Source: Actinoplanes sp. TFC3
GTDB taxonomy: Bacteria > Actinomycetota > Actinomycetes > Mycobacteriales > Micromonosporaceae
DNA: 64,000 nt
Assembly: GCF_001553785.1 (NCBI RefSeq)
Contig: NZ_LOJP01000001.1
Location: 1,650,105-1,714,104 of the forward strand
Direction: 5' to 3'
How positions within the stretch are numbered: position 1 is the stretch's first letter; the number at the start of each line of letters is the position of its first letter. The notes under the pieces were generated by a model, which worked only from the letters and a program-made list of their open reading frames with translations, was not told where the DNA came from and ran no database searches. The translations under genes and the position numbers were made by a program. This document shows positions 34,492 to 42,824 of this stretch, piece by piece.

Positions 34492-34564
34492 TCCCCTGTA
34501 GCTCAATTGGCAGAGCAGCCGGCTGTTAACCGGCAGGTTATTGGTTCGAGTCCAATCGGGGGAG
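34492..34564 (+). tRNA. tRNA-Asn (anticodon GTT)
   Basis: The 73-nt sequence folds as a cloverleaf: acceptor TCCCCTG paired with CGGGGGA (one G-T pair), D-arm GTAGCTCAATTGGCAGAGC, anticodon stem GCCGG/CCGGC with loop CTGTTAA (anticodon GTT), and T-arm with GGTTCGAGTCC. Discriminator base is G. No CCA is encoded. A stem-loop terminator begins 12 bp downstream. Confidence 0.98.
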
Positions 34565-34575
34565 CGAGTCGGCGG

Positions 34576-34613
34576 AGGCCTCTGTTCGCGGAAAGCGCGG
34601 ACGGGGGCCTTTG
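34576..34613 (+). terminator. Terminator after tRNA-Asn
   Basis: A 14-bp stem with several G-T pairs (AGGCCTCTGTTCGC paired with a G-rich 3' arm ending GGGGGCCT) encloses a GGAAAGC-type loop and is followed by TTTG and, shortly after, ATTTT. Confidence 0.7.
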
Positions 34614-34699
34614 TCGCATTTTGCTCCGGGGGCCGAGCCCCCGGAAGCCCCCACGGTGCGGTGGTTGCGGGGGGAGGGCCGGTCGCGCTCGGGCGGTGG

Positions 34700-34976
34700 G
34701 GCGTCCGGGCTTGCGGGCGGTGAAGAGGACTAGCTGCTGGTCCTGGTCAGGGAGCGTGAGGATCTCGAAGTCGAGTTCCAGGCGGCCCACCGCTGGGTGG
34801 TCGAGCACTTGGTGGCTGTGGTGCTCGATGCGAAGTTCCTGGTCGTGCCAGAGCTGGGCGAGCGAATTGCGGCGGGTTGCCCATGCCGTAGCCGCGCCGG
34901 GCCGGCTGAGTTCGGCGCGCGCCGGGAAGCAGTTCGGCTGGCACGCGCGCCCGGCCGCGGACTCGGTGCTTGCCAC
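34700..34976 (-). pseudogene. Relic of an XRE-family regulator with MmyB-like ligand-binding domain
   Basis: On the minus strand a short open stretch encodes RRNSLAQLWHDQELRIEHHS, HQVLDHPAVGRLELDFEILT and LPDQDQQLVLFTARKPG. This matches the C-terminal part of MmyB-type XRE regulators, where the pattern is a W-containing helix, a HPxVGxLELDxExLxLP core and a LVxYTA strand. The N-terminal helix-turn-helix and most of the MmyB domain are missing, and no start codon with a ribosome site is present. It is probably a decayed remnant next to tRNA-Asn. Confidence 0.65.
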
Positions 34977-35019
34977 GGCGAACAGCTTGATCGAGCTCGG
35001 ACTGGTTGGCTGAGGAGGG

Positions 35020-36105
35020 TCAGCGACCGTGGCGTACGTCGTTGGGTGGGTTGTCGCGGACGTACTTTTCCAGGTTGTCCTCCCGGAGGGCGGCGAACAG
35101 CTCGCGGGAGCGGGCGGCGTCGGGCACCATCACCGCGCCTACGCCGGGAACGTTCCGGTTCTCCGCGATGGGCAGCGTCATGAAGGTCATGTCGTTCGCC
35201 CGCAAGCCGCGCAGGGTGAACGCAAGGCGTTGCACCGGCATGTGCGTGTCCACGGTGAGCATGCCGGCCGCGGTGCGGACCAGCCGGTCCAGACCGCGCG
35301 GGTCGGTGAGCGTGTTCTGGGCGGCGATCTTCTCGGCCAGGGCCCGCAGGTACTGCTGGTGGCGCTTGGACCGGTCGATGTCATCGTTGGGCAGGCCACG
35401 GCGCTGGCGCACGTAGTACTCGGCGAGCTGACCGTCGAGGTGCTGGCGTCCGGCGGCGAAGACCACGCAGCGACGCGAGCGGCCCTGAGGGTCGGTGCAC
35501 GGCGCCGAGGGGTACGGGCTGTTCTCGGGTAGGAAGCGGTAGGAGTCGACGGTCCTCCTGTCGATGGTGACGTCGACGCCGCCGACCAGGTCGGTGAGCT
35601 TGCGGATGCCGGCGAAGTCCACGAGCACCGGCCAGTCGACCTTGATGTTGCCGTACTGGTTCAGCGTCTGCACGAGCCGGGGCACGCCGCCCCACGCGTA
35701 CGCCGCGTTGATCTTGTTCCGGGATCCGCGTCCGCCGCCGGCGGTGGCAATCGGCACATACGTGTCGCGCGGGATCGAGATGACGTACGCCTTGCTCGTC
35801 GACTTCGGGATGTGGATGAGAATGACGACGTCGCTGCGCCCGTCGCTCGGATCGCCCTTCGTGCGGCTGTCCGAGCCGACGATGAGCAGGTTCATCGGCC
35901 CGCTCACCTTGGGCGGTTCGGCCGGTGCGCCTGCGGATGCCGGGGGTGCGGCGGGCAGCAGATCGGCGCGCTCAACAGCCCCCTCATAGCGACGCGAGAG
36001 CAGCCGGGTGCCGGCGACTGCGGCCGCCGATCCGACGACGAACAGGGCGAGCACCACGGCGAGCACGATCCGCAGCCGGCGCCGCGGACGTTGAGTTTTG
36101 ACCAT
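35020..36105 (-). CDS. LytR-CpsA-Psr (LCP) family protein
   Basis: The 361-residue protein has a short cytoplasmic N-terminus, one signal-anchor helix (RIVLAVVLALFVVGSAAAVA) and an extracytoplasmic LCP domain. That domain has NLLIVGSDSRTKGDPSDGRS, SDVVILIHIPKSTSKAYVIS, IPRDTYVPI, the NKINAAYAWGGVPRLVQTLN helix, and DFAGIRKLTDLVGGVDVTID. The Arg and Asp residues that bind pyrophosphate lipid are present. LCP proteins transfer glycopolymers from lipid carriers to peptidoglycan. The stop of the polysaccharide deacetylase gene lies 2 bp before its start, so the two envelope genes are cotranscribed. Confidence 0.94.
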   Translation of the reverse strand: MVKTQRPRRRLRIVLAVVLALFVVGSAAAVAGTRLLSRRYEGAVERADLLPAAPPASAGAPAEPPKVSGPMNLLIVGSDSRTKGDPSDGRSDVVILIHIPKSTSKAYVISIPRDTYVPIATAGGGRGSRNKINAAYAWGGVPRLVQTLNQYGNIKVDWPVLVDFAGIRKLTDLVGGVDVTIDRRTVDSYRFLPENSPYPSAPCTDPQGRSRRCVVFAAGRQHLDGQLAEYYVRQRRGLPNDDIDRSKRHQQYLRALAEKIAAQNTLTDPRGLDRLVRTAAGMLTVDTHMPVQRLAFTLRGLRANDMTFMTLPIAENRNVPGVGAVMVPDAARSRELFAALREDNLEKYVRDNPPNDVRHGR

Positions 36106-36107
36106 CG

Positions 36108-36914
36108 CTACACCCCCACGAAACGGTAGCCGCGGTCGGCAAGGACGGGAAGAAATTGACGCAACGCCCGTACGGTCGCAGACCGGTCGCCGCCGCCGTC
36201 ATGGTTGAGCACTATCGACCGGTTGCCCACTTGATGCAGGACCTTCGAGGTGATCTGCTCCGAGCCCGGGTTGTCCCAGTCGCGCGGGTCGACATCCCAG
36301 GCGATCGAGGTCTGCCCGAGGGCCGCGCACACTTGGAACGCGGTGGGTGACCAACTCCCGTACGGCGCTCGGAAAAGACTTGGTATGTGCCCGATCGTCG
36401 CGGCGACGGTGTCCACGGCGCGACCGATCTCGGTCCGTGCGCGCCCGGCTGACATCTTGCTGACATCCTTGTGCGCCCACGTGTGCGTACCGATGACATG
36501 TCCCTGGTCCACGATGGACCTGAGTAGATCGGGGTTGTCGTGCGCCTGCTGCCCGATCACGAAGAACGTCGCCTTGACGTGGTGCTGCCGCAGGATTTTG
36601 AGCACCTGTGGCGTGTACGCCGGATGCGGCCCGTCGTCGAAGGTGAGCGCCACGGCCTTCGAACCCTGGGGAACGGAGGCGGCCGGTACGACGTACAGCG
36701 GCTTGGTCTGCACGGGGATGGTGGGCAACCCGGTCGGTGTGGGCGACGGCGGCGGCACCGGAGGCGGCACTGACGGCTGCACCGGCGAGGGTGGCGGCGT
36801 TGCCGGTGCCGGTCCGGCCGGCTCGGGGCCGGGCCCGGCGCAGGCGCTGATCAGGGTGAGCCCACCCAGGGTGAGCAGCACCCGCCGGCTGCCGGACCAA
36901 GATTGTTGCGTCAT
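36108..36914 (-). CDS. Polysaccharide deacetylase lipoprotein
   Basis: The 268-residue protein has a lipoprotein signal (lipobox LISAC, Cys25) and a Pro-rich linker of about 50 residues. A NodB-type deacetylase domain follows: ALTFDDGPHPAYTPQVL (motif 1 with both Asp), GHVIGTHTWAHKDVSKMS (zinc His), RAPYGSWSPTAF, WDVDPRDWDNPG and SIVLNHDGGGDRSAT. All five motifs are intact, so it should remove acetyl groups from peptidoglycan or another wall glycan. The ATG at 36914 gives a normal signal peptide. Confidence 0.94.
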   Translation of the reverse strand: MTQQSWSGSRRVLLTLGGLTLISACAGPGPEPAGPAPATPPPSPVQPSVPPPVPPPSPTPTGLPTIPVQTKPLYVVPAASVPQGSKAVALTFDDGPHPAYTPQVLKILRQHHVKATFFVIGQQAHDNPDLLRSIVDQGHVIGTHTWAHKDVSKMSAGRARTEIGRAVDTVAATIGHIPSLFRAPYGSWSPTAFQVCAALGQTSIAWDVDPRDWDNPGSEQITSKVLHQVGNRSIVLNHDGGGDRSATVRALRQFLPVLADRGYRFVGV

Positions 36915-37123
36915 GCCCTCCACCACCTCCGGCTCCGCTGGTGCAGCTGTCGCCACAGAGATCGACGGCGGAGTGGTGGCAAGTCTGATCAACGATTGTC
37001 AGGAAGCTGTGAGGCACCGCGCTGTTCCGCGGAATTCTCACATCTGGCCCGCCGCGGTAACCAAACCGGCAGTGACCGCCGTCCCGCGGCACAGTTGCGC
37101 GCGGGACGGCAGCACCTGACGGA

Positions 37124-38040
37124 TCAGAAGTCGTCGTCGAAGCTGACGCTGCCCGTGACGCCCACCTGATAGGCAGAAACGCGGCGCTCGAAGAAGTTCG
37201 AGAGCTCCTGGACGTCCTGCAGCTCCATGAACGCGAACGGGTTGGCCGAGCCGTAGATCGGCGCCATGCCGAGCACGGCGAGCCGGCGGTCGGCGACGTG
37301 CTGCAGGTATTCGCGCATGTCGGCGAGGCTCATGCCGGAGACGCCGCCGCCGAGCAGGTCCTCGGCGAACTGGACCTCGCACTCCACGGCTTCGGAGATC
37401 ATCGCTGTGAAATGCTGCTCCAGGTCGGCGTCGAAGAGATCCGGCTCCTCGGCGCGTACCGTGTCCACGACGTCGAAAGCGAAAGCCATGTGCATGCTCT
37501 CGTCGCGGAAGACCCAGTTTGTGCCCGACGCCAGGCCCTGCAGAACGCCGCGGGAACGCAGGTAATACACGTAGGCGAAGGCGCCGTAGAAGAACAGCCC
37601 CTCCACGCAGGCCGCGAACGCGATGAGGTTGAGCAGGAACGCCCGTCGTTGCTCCCGGGTACGAAGCTCGCGCACCTCAAAGATCGTGTCGGTCCACTTG
37701 AAGCAGAACTCCGCCTTGCGCGCGATCGACGGGATGTTCTCGACCGCGGCGAAGGCCTCGAAGCGTTCCCTCTCGTCCGGCACATAGGTGTCGAGCAGGT
37801 TCAGGTAGAACTGGACGTGCACGGCCTCCTCGAACAGCTGGCGGGAGAGGTAGAGCCGGCCCTCGGGCGAGTTGATGTGCTGATACAGGCTGAGCACCAG
37901 GTTGTTGGCCACGATGGTGTCGCCGGTGGCGAAGAACGCGACCAGCCGGGACACGAGGTGCTGCTCGGCTTGCGAGAGCCGGGCCAGGTCGGCGAGGTCG
38001 GAGTGCAGGTCGACCTCCTCGACGGTCCAGGTGTAGCGAG
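37124..38040 (-). pseudogene. nrdB: Ribonucleoside-diphosphate reductase beta subunit, N-terminally truncated
   Basis: The open frame encodes about 303 residues of a class I R2 protein, from YTWTVEEVDLHSDLADLARL to the C-terminal tail SVSFDDDF. The metal-radical site is complete: Asp in TGDTIV, Glu and His in EEAVHVQFY with the radical Tyr, Glu in CVEGLFF, and Glu and His in FRDESMHMAF. However, the first 25-30 residues of normal actinobacterial R2 proteins are absent; the frame runs instead into the terminator hairpin of the upstream gene. The first usable start is a GTG at 37954, which would drop another 27 residues including the conserved WTVEEVD. No nrdA is nearby. It is called a truncated copy, though a functional short protein cannot be excluded. 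Confidence 0.75.
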
Positions 38041-38073
38041 CGAAGCGGCCGCCCCCCTCCGGCGGCCGCTTCG
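38041..38073 (-). terminator. Terminator hairpin after the secreted hydrolase gene
   Basis: A perfect 13-bp stem (CGAAGCGGCCGCC paired with GGCGGCCGCTTCG) has a 7-nt loop and no T-run. It lies 11 bp after the stop of the hydrolase gene and abuts the truncated nrdB, so the boundary of the deletion coincides with it. Confidence 0.85.
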
Positions 38074-38084
38074 GGCTGGGTGGC

Positions 38085-39314
38085 TCAGCGGTGGGACTTG
38101 AGCCAGCTCTGGATCTCGGTGATGACCTGCTTGTCGGGTTCGCCGAAGGCCGGGGTGAACTTGGGGGTGATGTTCATGGTGTGCGCCATGCCCGGGTAGA
38201 TGACGATCTTGTGGTCCTTGTTGCCGGCGGCGGCTACGGCGGCGTCGGCGGCCAGGGCGGCGCGGGCCGGGGTTTGGACGTCGTTTTCGCCGTTGAGCAG
38301 CAGGGTGGGGCCGGTGAACTTGGGCAGGGCCTGCGTCACGGTGGGGAAGCGGCCCAGGTCGATGGCGTAGTTGACCACGTACGGCTCAAGGCCGGGCACG
38401 TTCGGGTATTGATCGATGCCGGTGGCGGCGCGCAGCACCGGGCCGGCTTCGGCGTCGATGGCGATGCGGCCGTCGTGGTTCTTGTCGGTGCTGGCCTTCA
38501 CCTTGCGACCGGTGAGCAGGATCGCCCGGAACTGGTCGGCGACCTCCTTGGGCTGGGCGATCAGCCCGTCGGTGGCCTCGGTGGCGGTCAGCTGACCATC
38601 GCCGTTGACGTCGAACTCGTCGTGCAGCTGCACCAGCAGGCGGCCGTGGATCTGGAAGGTGAGCAGGTCCTTGATGGGCTTGCCGACCACACCCATCTCC
38701 ACCACGCCGGCCGGCTTGGGGATGCCGAACTTCCTCGGCTCGGCGGCCAGGTTGGCGGCCACGTTGGTGCCCTCGCTGTGCCCGAGCAGGAAGATCTTGC
38801 CCGGGTCCACCTTCGGCGAGCGGGCGGCGAAGCGTACGACCGAAGCCGCATCCAGCTGGATCTGCCGATAGGGGTTCTTGGGCATGAGCTGGGCCGGGTC
38901 GGTGCTCTCCACGGGCCCGATGTCGGTCACGCCGCGCTTGTTGAAGCGCAGGGTGGCAAAGCCTTCCCGGCTGGCGGCCTGGGCCAGCGGCACGAAGGTG
39001 GAGCCGGCGCCGTCGGGCAGCGTCTGGTTCATGTCGTTGTGCCCGCTGCCGTGCAGGAAGATGACCAGCGGCAGGCGGCCCTTGGCGGCGCTCGGGTAGG
39101 TGAGCTCGGCCTTGGTGACCCAGCCCTTGCCGAAGTCGATCTGCACCTGCTCGCGGGTCACGCCGTCCCAGCCGGACTGCTTGGCTGACGCGGATGCTGA
39201 CGCCGGGGTCCGCCCGGTGACGAGGTCGGCGTGGGCTGCTCCGACGCCGGCGGCGAGGACGGCGGCCGTGGTGAGACCGAGGGTCAGGTTGCGGTACTTC
39301 TTCGTTGTGGCCAT
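38085..39314 (-). CDS. Secreted alpha/beta hydrolase with EF-hand-like calcium loops
   Basis: The 409-residue protein has a Sec-type signal peptide (KYRNLTLGLTTAAVLAAGVG, cleaved near AAHA) and an alpha/beta hydrolase fold. The fold has LVIFLHGSGHNDMN for the oxyanion hole, FLLGHSEGTNVAAN with the Ser nucleophile, NGENDVQTPARAAL with the acid and YPGMAHTMNITPKF with the His. A cap insert at about residues 240-310 holds two EF-hand-like loops, DVNGDGQLTATE (canonical spacing) and DKNHDGRIAIDA (less perfect). Calcium binding outside the cell is thus likely. The substrate is unknown. Start at ATG 39314; an upstream in-frame codon at 39344 is possible. Confidence 0.87.
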   Translation of the reverse strand: MATTKKYRNLTLGLTTAAVLAAGVGAAHADLVTGRTPASASASAKQSGWDGVTREQVQIDFGKGWVTKAELTYPSAAKGRLPLVIFLHGSGHNDMNQTLPDGAGSTFVPLAQAASREGFATLRFNKRGVTDIGPVESTDPAQLMPKNPYRQIQLDAASVVRFAARSPKVDPGKIFLLGHSEGTNVAANLAAEPRKFGIPKPAGVVEMGVVGKPIKDLLTFQIHGRLLVQLHDEFDVNGDGQLTATEATDGLIAQPKEVADQFRAILLTGRKVKASTDKNHDGRIAIDAEAGPVLRAATGIDQYPNVPGLEPYVVNYAIDLGRFPTVTQALPKFTGPTLLLNGENDVQTPARAALAADAAVAAAGNKDHKIVIYPGMAHTMNITPKFTPAFGEPDKQVITEIQSWLKSHR

Positions 39315-39394
39315 GGGGAAAACGCTATTTCCGGCGGCCGTCAAGATCGATCCCCCTGGCTACCAACCCGGTGGTACAGCTGGCACTACCACCG

Positions 39395-40099
39395 TCAGCC
39401 CGAGTTCGGGCCCAGCTTGAGGTGGCTGGTGATCCGGTAGCGGTCACCGCGATAGACCGACCTGGTGAATTCCAGCACCCGGCCGTCGCCGTCGCGGGTT
39501 GTTCGTTCGAAGAGCAGAGCCGGCGAATAGGGCGGTACGCCGAGCAGCCGCGACTCGCTGGCATCGGTGACCGTCGGTTCGGTGGTCTGCACGGCCTCGG
39601 TCGGATCCACGTCGTACCGTTCGCGTAACCGGCGGTAGAGCGACCCGCGCGTGAAGTCCTCGGCGGCGATGCCGGGAACCAGGGTGACCGGCAGCCGGAT
39701 CTCTTCGAGGGCCATGGGGTCGCCGTCGACGATGCGGCGGCGCATCACGTACAGCAGGTCATCACCGGGGGAGACCTGCAGCCGCTGGCCGAGCCGGGCG
39801 CCGGCCGCCTCGGTGCGGAACTCGAGCACCTCGCTCACCCAGTCGCCCTCGGCCGGCGGAAAGGGCTGGCCGGAGGCGGAGGGCACCTCCTGGGAGATCT
39901 TGTGCGGGCTGATGAAGGTGCCGCGTCCGTGCTGACGGATGAGCAGGCCGGCCCCGGCGAGATCGTCGATGGCTGCTCGTACCGTCGGGCGGGAGACCCC
40001 GAGATGTTCCGACAGTGACCGTTCCGACGGCAGGGGGTCTCCGGGCGTGCGTGCATCGATCAGCTCGCGCAGTCGCTCCCGCACCTGAGCACGCCGCAC
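39395..40099 (-). CDS. GntR/HutC-family regulator with UTRA domain
   Basis: The 234-residue protein has a GntR winged helix (QVRERLRELIDARTPGDPLP, SERSLSEHLGVSRPTVRAAI, DDLAGAGLLIRQHGRGTFIS) and a UTRA sensory domain (RIVDGDPMALEEIRLPVTLV, SLYRRLRERYDVDPTEAVQT, ALLFERTTRDGDGRVLEFTR). HutC-type regulators bind sugar or amino-sugar phosphates. The gene diverges from the GH16 glucanase, and the intervening region has three ACCA-C-TGGT sites, so it probably controls both genes. Confidence 0.92.
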   Translation of the reverse strand: MRRAQVRERLRELIDARTPGDPLPSERSLSEHLGVSRPTVRAAIDDLAGAGLLIRQHGRGTFISPHKISQEVPSASGQPFPPAEGDWVSEVLEFRTEAAGARLGQRLQVSPGDDLLYVMRRRIVDGDPMALEEIRLPVTLVPGIAAEDFTRGSLYRRLRERYDVDPTEAVQTTEPTVTDASESRLLGVPPYSPALLFERTTRDGDGRVLEFTRSVYRGDRYRITSHLKLGPNSG

Positions 40100-40157
40100 A
40101 GCATCACCCTTTGCCCATCATCGACCAGTTCCGTCATGAAGATCAGTGTCCGTAATT

Positions 40158-40168
40158 GACCACTGGTC
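40158..40168. promoter_or_regulatory. GntR-type operator site 1 (GACCACTGGTC)
   Basis: An 11-bp palindrome around ACCACTGGT, 59 bp upstream of the GntR gene start. It resembles DasR-type GntR sites, with arms ACTGGT and ACCAGT. It would serve autoregulation. Confidence 0.65.
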
Positions 40169-40277
40169 CGCCTTGGACAGTGTCCGGGGTGGACGGCGTC
40201 CATGTCGACCCCGATCGCAGTACCGCCTGACTTTTAACAAAAATAAGAGCCAGTTAAGCAAAGGGTATTGACGCGGA

Positions 40278-40290
40278 CCACTGGTATGAA
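40278..40290 (+). promoter_or_regulatory. GntR-type operator site 2, left arm of a 13-bp inverted repeat
   Basis: ACCACTGGTATGA at 40278-40290 is the exact reverse complement of TCATACCAGTGGT at 40315-40327. A TTGACG hexamer immediately precedes it at 40270-40275, a possible -35 box for the glucanase gene. Confidence 0.7.
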
Positions 40291-40314
40291 CGACGGTACT
40301 CGGGCAGTCGGTTC

Positions 40315-40327
40315 TCATACCAGTGGT
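40315..40327 (-). promoter_or_regulatory. GntR-type operator site 3, right arm of the inverted repeat
   Basis: TCATACCAGTGGT forms a perfect 13-bp inverted repeat with site 2, separated by 24 bp. Each arm itself contains the ACCA-N-TGGT palindrome, so each can bind a dimer; looping or cooperative binding would cover the promoter. Confidence 0.7.
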
Positions 40328-40393
40328 TAGTTTTCCGGCAGGCCATCCCCCACGAGGCCGCCGGTGCCTCTCACGCGAAGGAGCCCACCCCCC

Positions 40394-41773
40394 ATGGGGC
40401 TTACGCCAACCCGCAAGATCGCCATCGGCGCCACTCTCGCCGCGACCCTCGCGGCGCTTGCCGGCGTCAGCATCGCCACCGCGTCCAGCAGCAGCGCCGC
40501 GACCGGCTGCGGCGTGCTCTTCGACGACTTCAACTACTCATCCCGTACGGACGCGGCCCTGAGTCAGCGCGGCTGGAGCATCCGCAGCCAGGCCGGCGGC
40601 CCGGGCGTCTCCGGGGCCAGCTGGCTGGCTGACAACGTGTCCTTCCCGACCGTGGACGGGCAGAAGGTTGCCCAGCTCAAGGCGGTCACCAACGGCACCG
40701 CGGGCGGCACCTCGCACGCCGAGTTCTCGCAGAGCAACCGGCGCTTCTTCGAGGGCACCTACCTGGCCCGGATCAAGTTCTCCGACGCCCCGGCCAGCGG
40801 CACCGACGGCGACCACATCAACCAGACCTTCTACACGATCTCGCCGCTGGCCGCGCCGATGGACCCCAACTACTCCGAGATGGACTTCTCCGAGTACCTG
40901 CCCAACGGCGGCTGGGGCGAAGCGGGCCCGATCAACTACCAGACCACCTGGTACACCTACGTGGCCGACCCGTGGTACGCCGACAACCAGCACAGCCAGC
41001 AGGCCAAGAGCATCAACGGCTGGCACGACGTGATGGCGACCGTCTCCGGCGGCCACGTCAAGTACTACATCGACGGCGCGCTCGTCGGCGACCACTCGGG
41101 CAAGGTCTACCCCCGGCAGAACATGTCGATCGACTTCAACCAGTGGTTCATCGACCTCGCCGGGCACAGCAGCGGCACCAGCACCTATCTCGAGTCGATC
41201 GACTACCTGTACCACGCCAAGAAGCAGGTGCTGACCCCGGCGCAGGCGACCACGGTCATCAACAACTACCGCTCCTCGGGCACCACGCACACCGACAGCG
41301 TCGTGAGCGCGAACGACTGCGACCCGGGCACGCCGCCGAACCAGCCGACCACCCCGCCGAACCAGCCGACCACCCCGCCGCCGGCCTCCGGGGCGACGAT
41401 GCTGCAGTCGAACTTCAGCGGCCGCTGCATCGACATCCCGAACGGTGTGCCGACCGCCGGTTCGGTGCTGCAGCAGTGGGACTGCAACGGCACTGACGCG
41501 CAGAAGTGGGCGTTCCAGTCCGACGGCACCCTGCGGGCCATGGGCAAGTGCATGGACCCGGCCGGTGGCGCCCTGGCCAACGGCACGCCGATCCAGCTGG
41601 CCGACTGCAACGGCAACGCGGTCCAGCGCTTCACCCTCACCGCCGCACGGACCCTGCAGAACGTCTCGTCGGGCCGGTGCGTGGACATCAAGGACTGGAA
41701 CGGCAGCAACGGTGCCAAGCTGCAGCTGTGGGACTGCGCCGGCACGTCGAACCAGATCTGGGGCAAGCTCTGA
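40394..41773 (+). CDS. Secreted glycoside hydrolase family 16-like enzyme with ricin-type CBM13
   Basis: The 459-residue protein has a signal peptide (KIAIGATLAATLAALAGVSI, cleavage near ATAS-SSSA), a GH16-like catalytic domain and a C-terminal beta-trefoil. Catalytic residues appear in NYSEMDFSEYLPNGG as the E-x-D-x-x-E motif. The trefoil, after a Thr/Pro linker (PPNQPTTPPNQPTTPP), has three repeats each ending in a Q-x-W-type motif (DAQKWAF, NAVQRFTL, SNQIWGKL) with Cys pairs. It likely cleaves a beta-glucan or galactan outside the cell. The ATG at 40394 is chosen for its signal peptide. A strong terminator follows. Confidence 0.9.
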   Translation: MGLTPTRKIAIGATLAATLAALAGVSIATASSSSAATGCGVLFDDFNYSSRTDAALSQRGWSIRSQAGGPGVSGASWLADNVSFPTVDGQKVAQLKAVTNGTAGGTSHAEFSQSNRRFFEGTYLARIKFSDAPASGTDGDHINQTFYTISPLAAPMDPNYSEMDFSEYLPNGGWGEAGPINYQTTWYTYVADPWYADNQHSQQAKSINGWHDVMATVSGGHVKYYIDGALVGDHSGKVYPRQNMSIDFNQWFIDLAGHSSGTSTYLESIDYLYHAKKQVLTPAQATTVINNYRSSGTTHTDSVVSANDCDPGTPPNQPTTPPNQPTTPPPASGATMLQSNFSGRCIDIPNGVPTAGSVLQQWDCNGTDAQKWAFQSDGTLRAMGKCMDPAGGALANGTPIQLADCNGNAVQRFTLTAARTLQNVSSGRCVDIKDWNGSNGAKLQLWDCAGTSNQIWGKL

Positions 41774-41791
41774 TCAGCTAGCAGGATGAGC

Positions 41792-41823
41792 AAGGGCCCG
41801 CGCGAACCTGCGCGGGCCCTTTT
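41792..41823 (+). terminator. Rho-independent terminator after the GH16 gene
   Basis: A perfect 12-bp stem (AAGGGCCCGCGC paired with GCGCGGGCCCTT) with a 6-nt loop is followed by TTTT, 18 bp after the stop codon. Confidence 0.95.
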
Positions 41824-41900
41824 CCTGTAGCTCGGTGGGTGGCGTTCCCGGTGAACCAGCCCGAAGGCATCTGTTTGCCCGCGGTGATCAGAATCGGGGC

Positions 41901-42824
41901 ATGCCGATGATTGCGCCGCCGCTGAGTTCGTACCATCGGCTTGCCTTGACGCCTGTGCACCGCTGGTGGCGTCCCCTGCTCGGCACGGCGTTTCTGCTCG
42001 CCGCCTGGATCGTGGTGATGTTCGCCGGTCTGATGGCCGTGCTGGCTGCCGCGACCATTGCCGGCCGCCCGGAGAACGCCGATGGGCTGCCGAGTTTCGG
42101 CCCGCTGCCCGACCTCGCGCAGGACTTCCTGGCCATCGCGGTGGCGCTGCCGATCGTGCTGCTCGCGGCGCGCTGGGTTGAGCGGCGGCCGGCCGGAACG
42201 GTGTCGTCAGTGACCGGGCGGCTGCGCTGGCAGTGGTTGCTGAGCTGCCTGCCGATCGCGGGCGTAACCGTGGGAGTGCTGCTGGCCGGGTCGCTGTTCC
42301 TGCCGGGCGACAACAGCGAGACCGGCGAGCAGTTGGCGGGGTGGGGGCCGTTCGCGGTCTCGATGGCCGTGCTGCTGCTGGTGGTTCCGGTGCAGGCCGC
42401 GGCCGAGGAGTACCTGTGCCGGGGCTGGCTGCTGCAAACGTTCGGCGCGTGGCTGCGCAACCCGTGGATTCCGATCGTGGTTCAGGCTCTGATGTTCGCG
42501 GCGCTGCATGGCTGGGGTACGCCGTGGGGTTTTGCCGACCTGACCGTGTTCGGCATCGTGGCCGGCTGGCTGACCGTGCGCACCGGCGGCCTCGAAGCAG
42601 CCATCGCCCTGCACGTGGCGAACAACCTGCTGAGCACAGTGATCGCCGCGGCGTATGGCGAACTCACCATCACCGAAACCGCGGCCGACCTGCCATGGCA
42701 AGTGGTGGCGCTCGACGTGCCGCTGCTCGCCGGCTACGGGATGGTGATCGCGTGGCTGGCCCGCCGGCGGAACCTCACCACCCGAAGCGCAGCACCGGCA
42801 ATGCTGCCGCAGCGGGCCGCCTAG
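41901..42824 (+). CDS. CPBP-family intramembrane glutamic protease
   Basis: The 307-residue membrane protein has about eight helices and the CPBP/Abi motifs: AAEEYLCRGWLLQTFG (EExxxR), LMFAALHGWG (FxxxH) and AIALHVANNLLSTV (HxxxN). The family includes Rce1-like CAAX proteases and bacterial proteins of unknown substrate. The start at 41901 lies between a hydrophobic helix and the earlier frame. Its stop overlaps the stop of the convergent DUF4832 gene by 4 bp. Confidence 0.88.
   Translation: MPMIAPPLSSYHRLALTPVHRWWRPLLGTAFLLAAWIVVMFAGLMAVLAAATIAGRPENADGLPSFGPLPDLAQDFLAIAVALPIVLLAARWVERRPAGTVSSVTGRLRWQWLLSCLPIAGVTVGVLLAGSLFLPGDNSETGEQLAGWGPFAVSMAVLLLVVPVQAAAEEYLCRGWLLQTFGAWLRNPWIPIVVQALMFAALHGWGTPWGFADLTVFGIVAGWLTVRTGGLEAAIALHVANNLLSTVIAAAYGELTITETAADLPWQVVALDVPLLAGYGMVIAWLARRRNLTTRSAAPAMLPQRAA

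Noticed and set aside
34492..34564. Integrated genomic island with att duplications at tRNA-Asn
   Set aside because: No integrase gene and no obvious direct repeat of the tRNA 3' end was seen downstream within the window.
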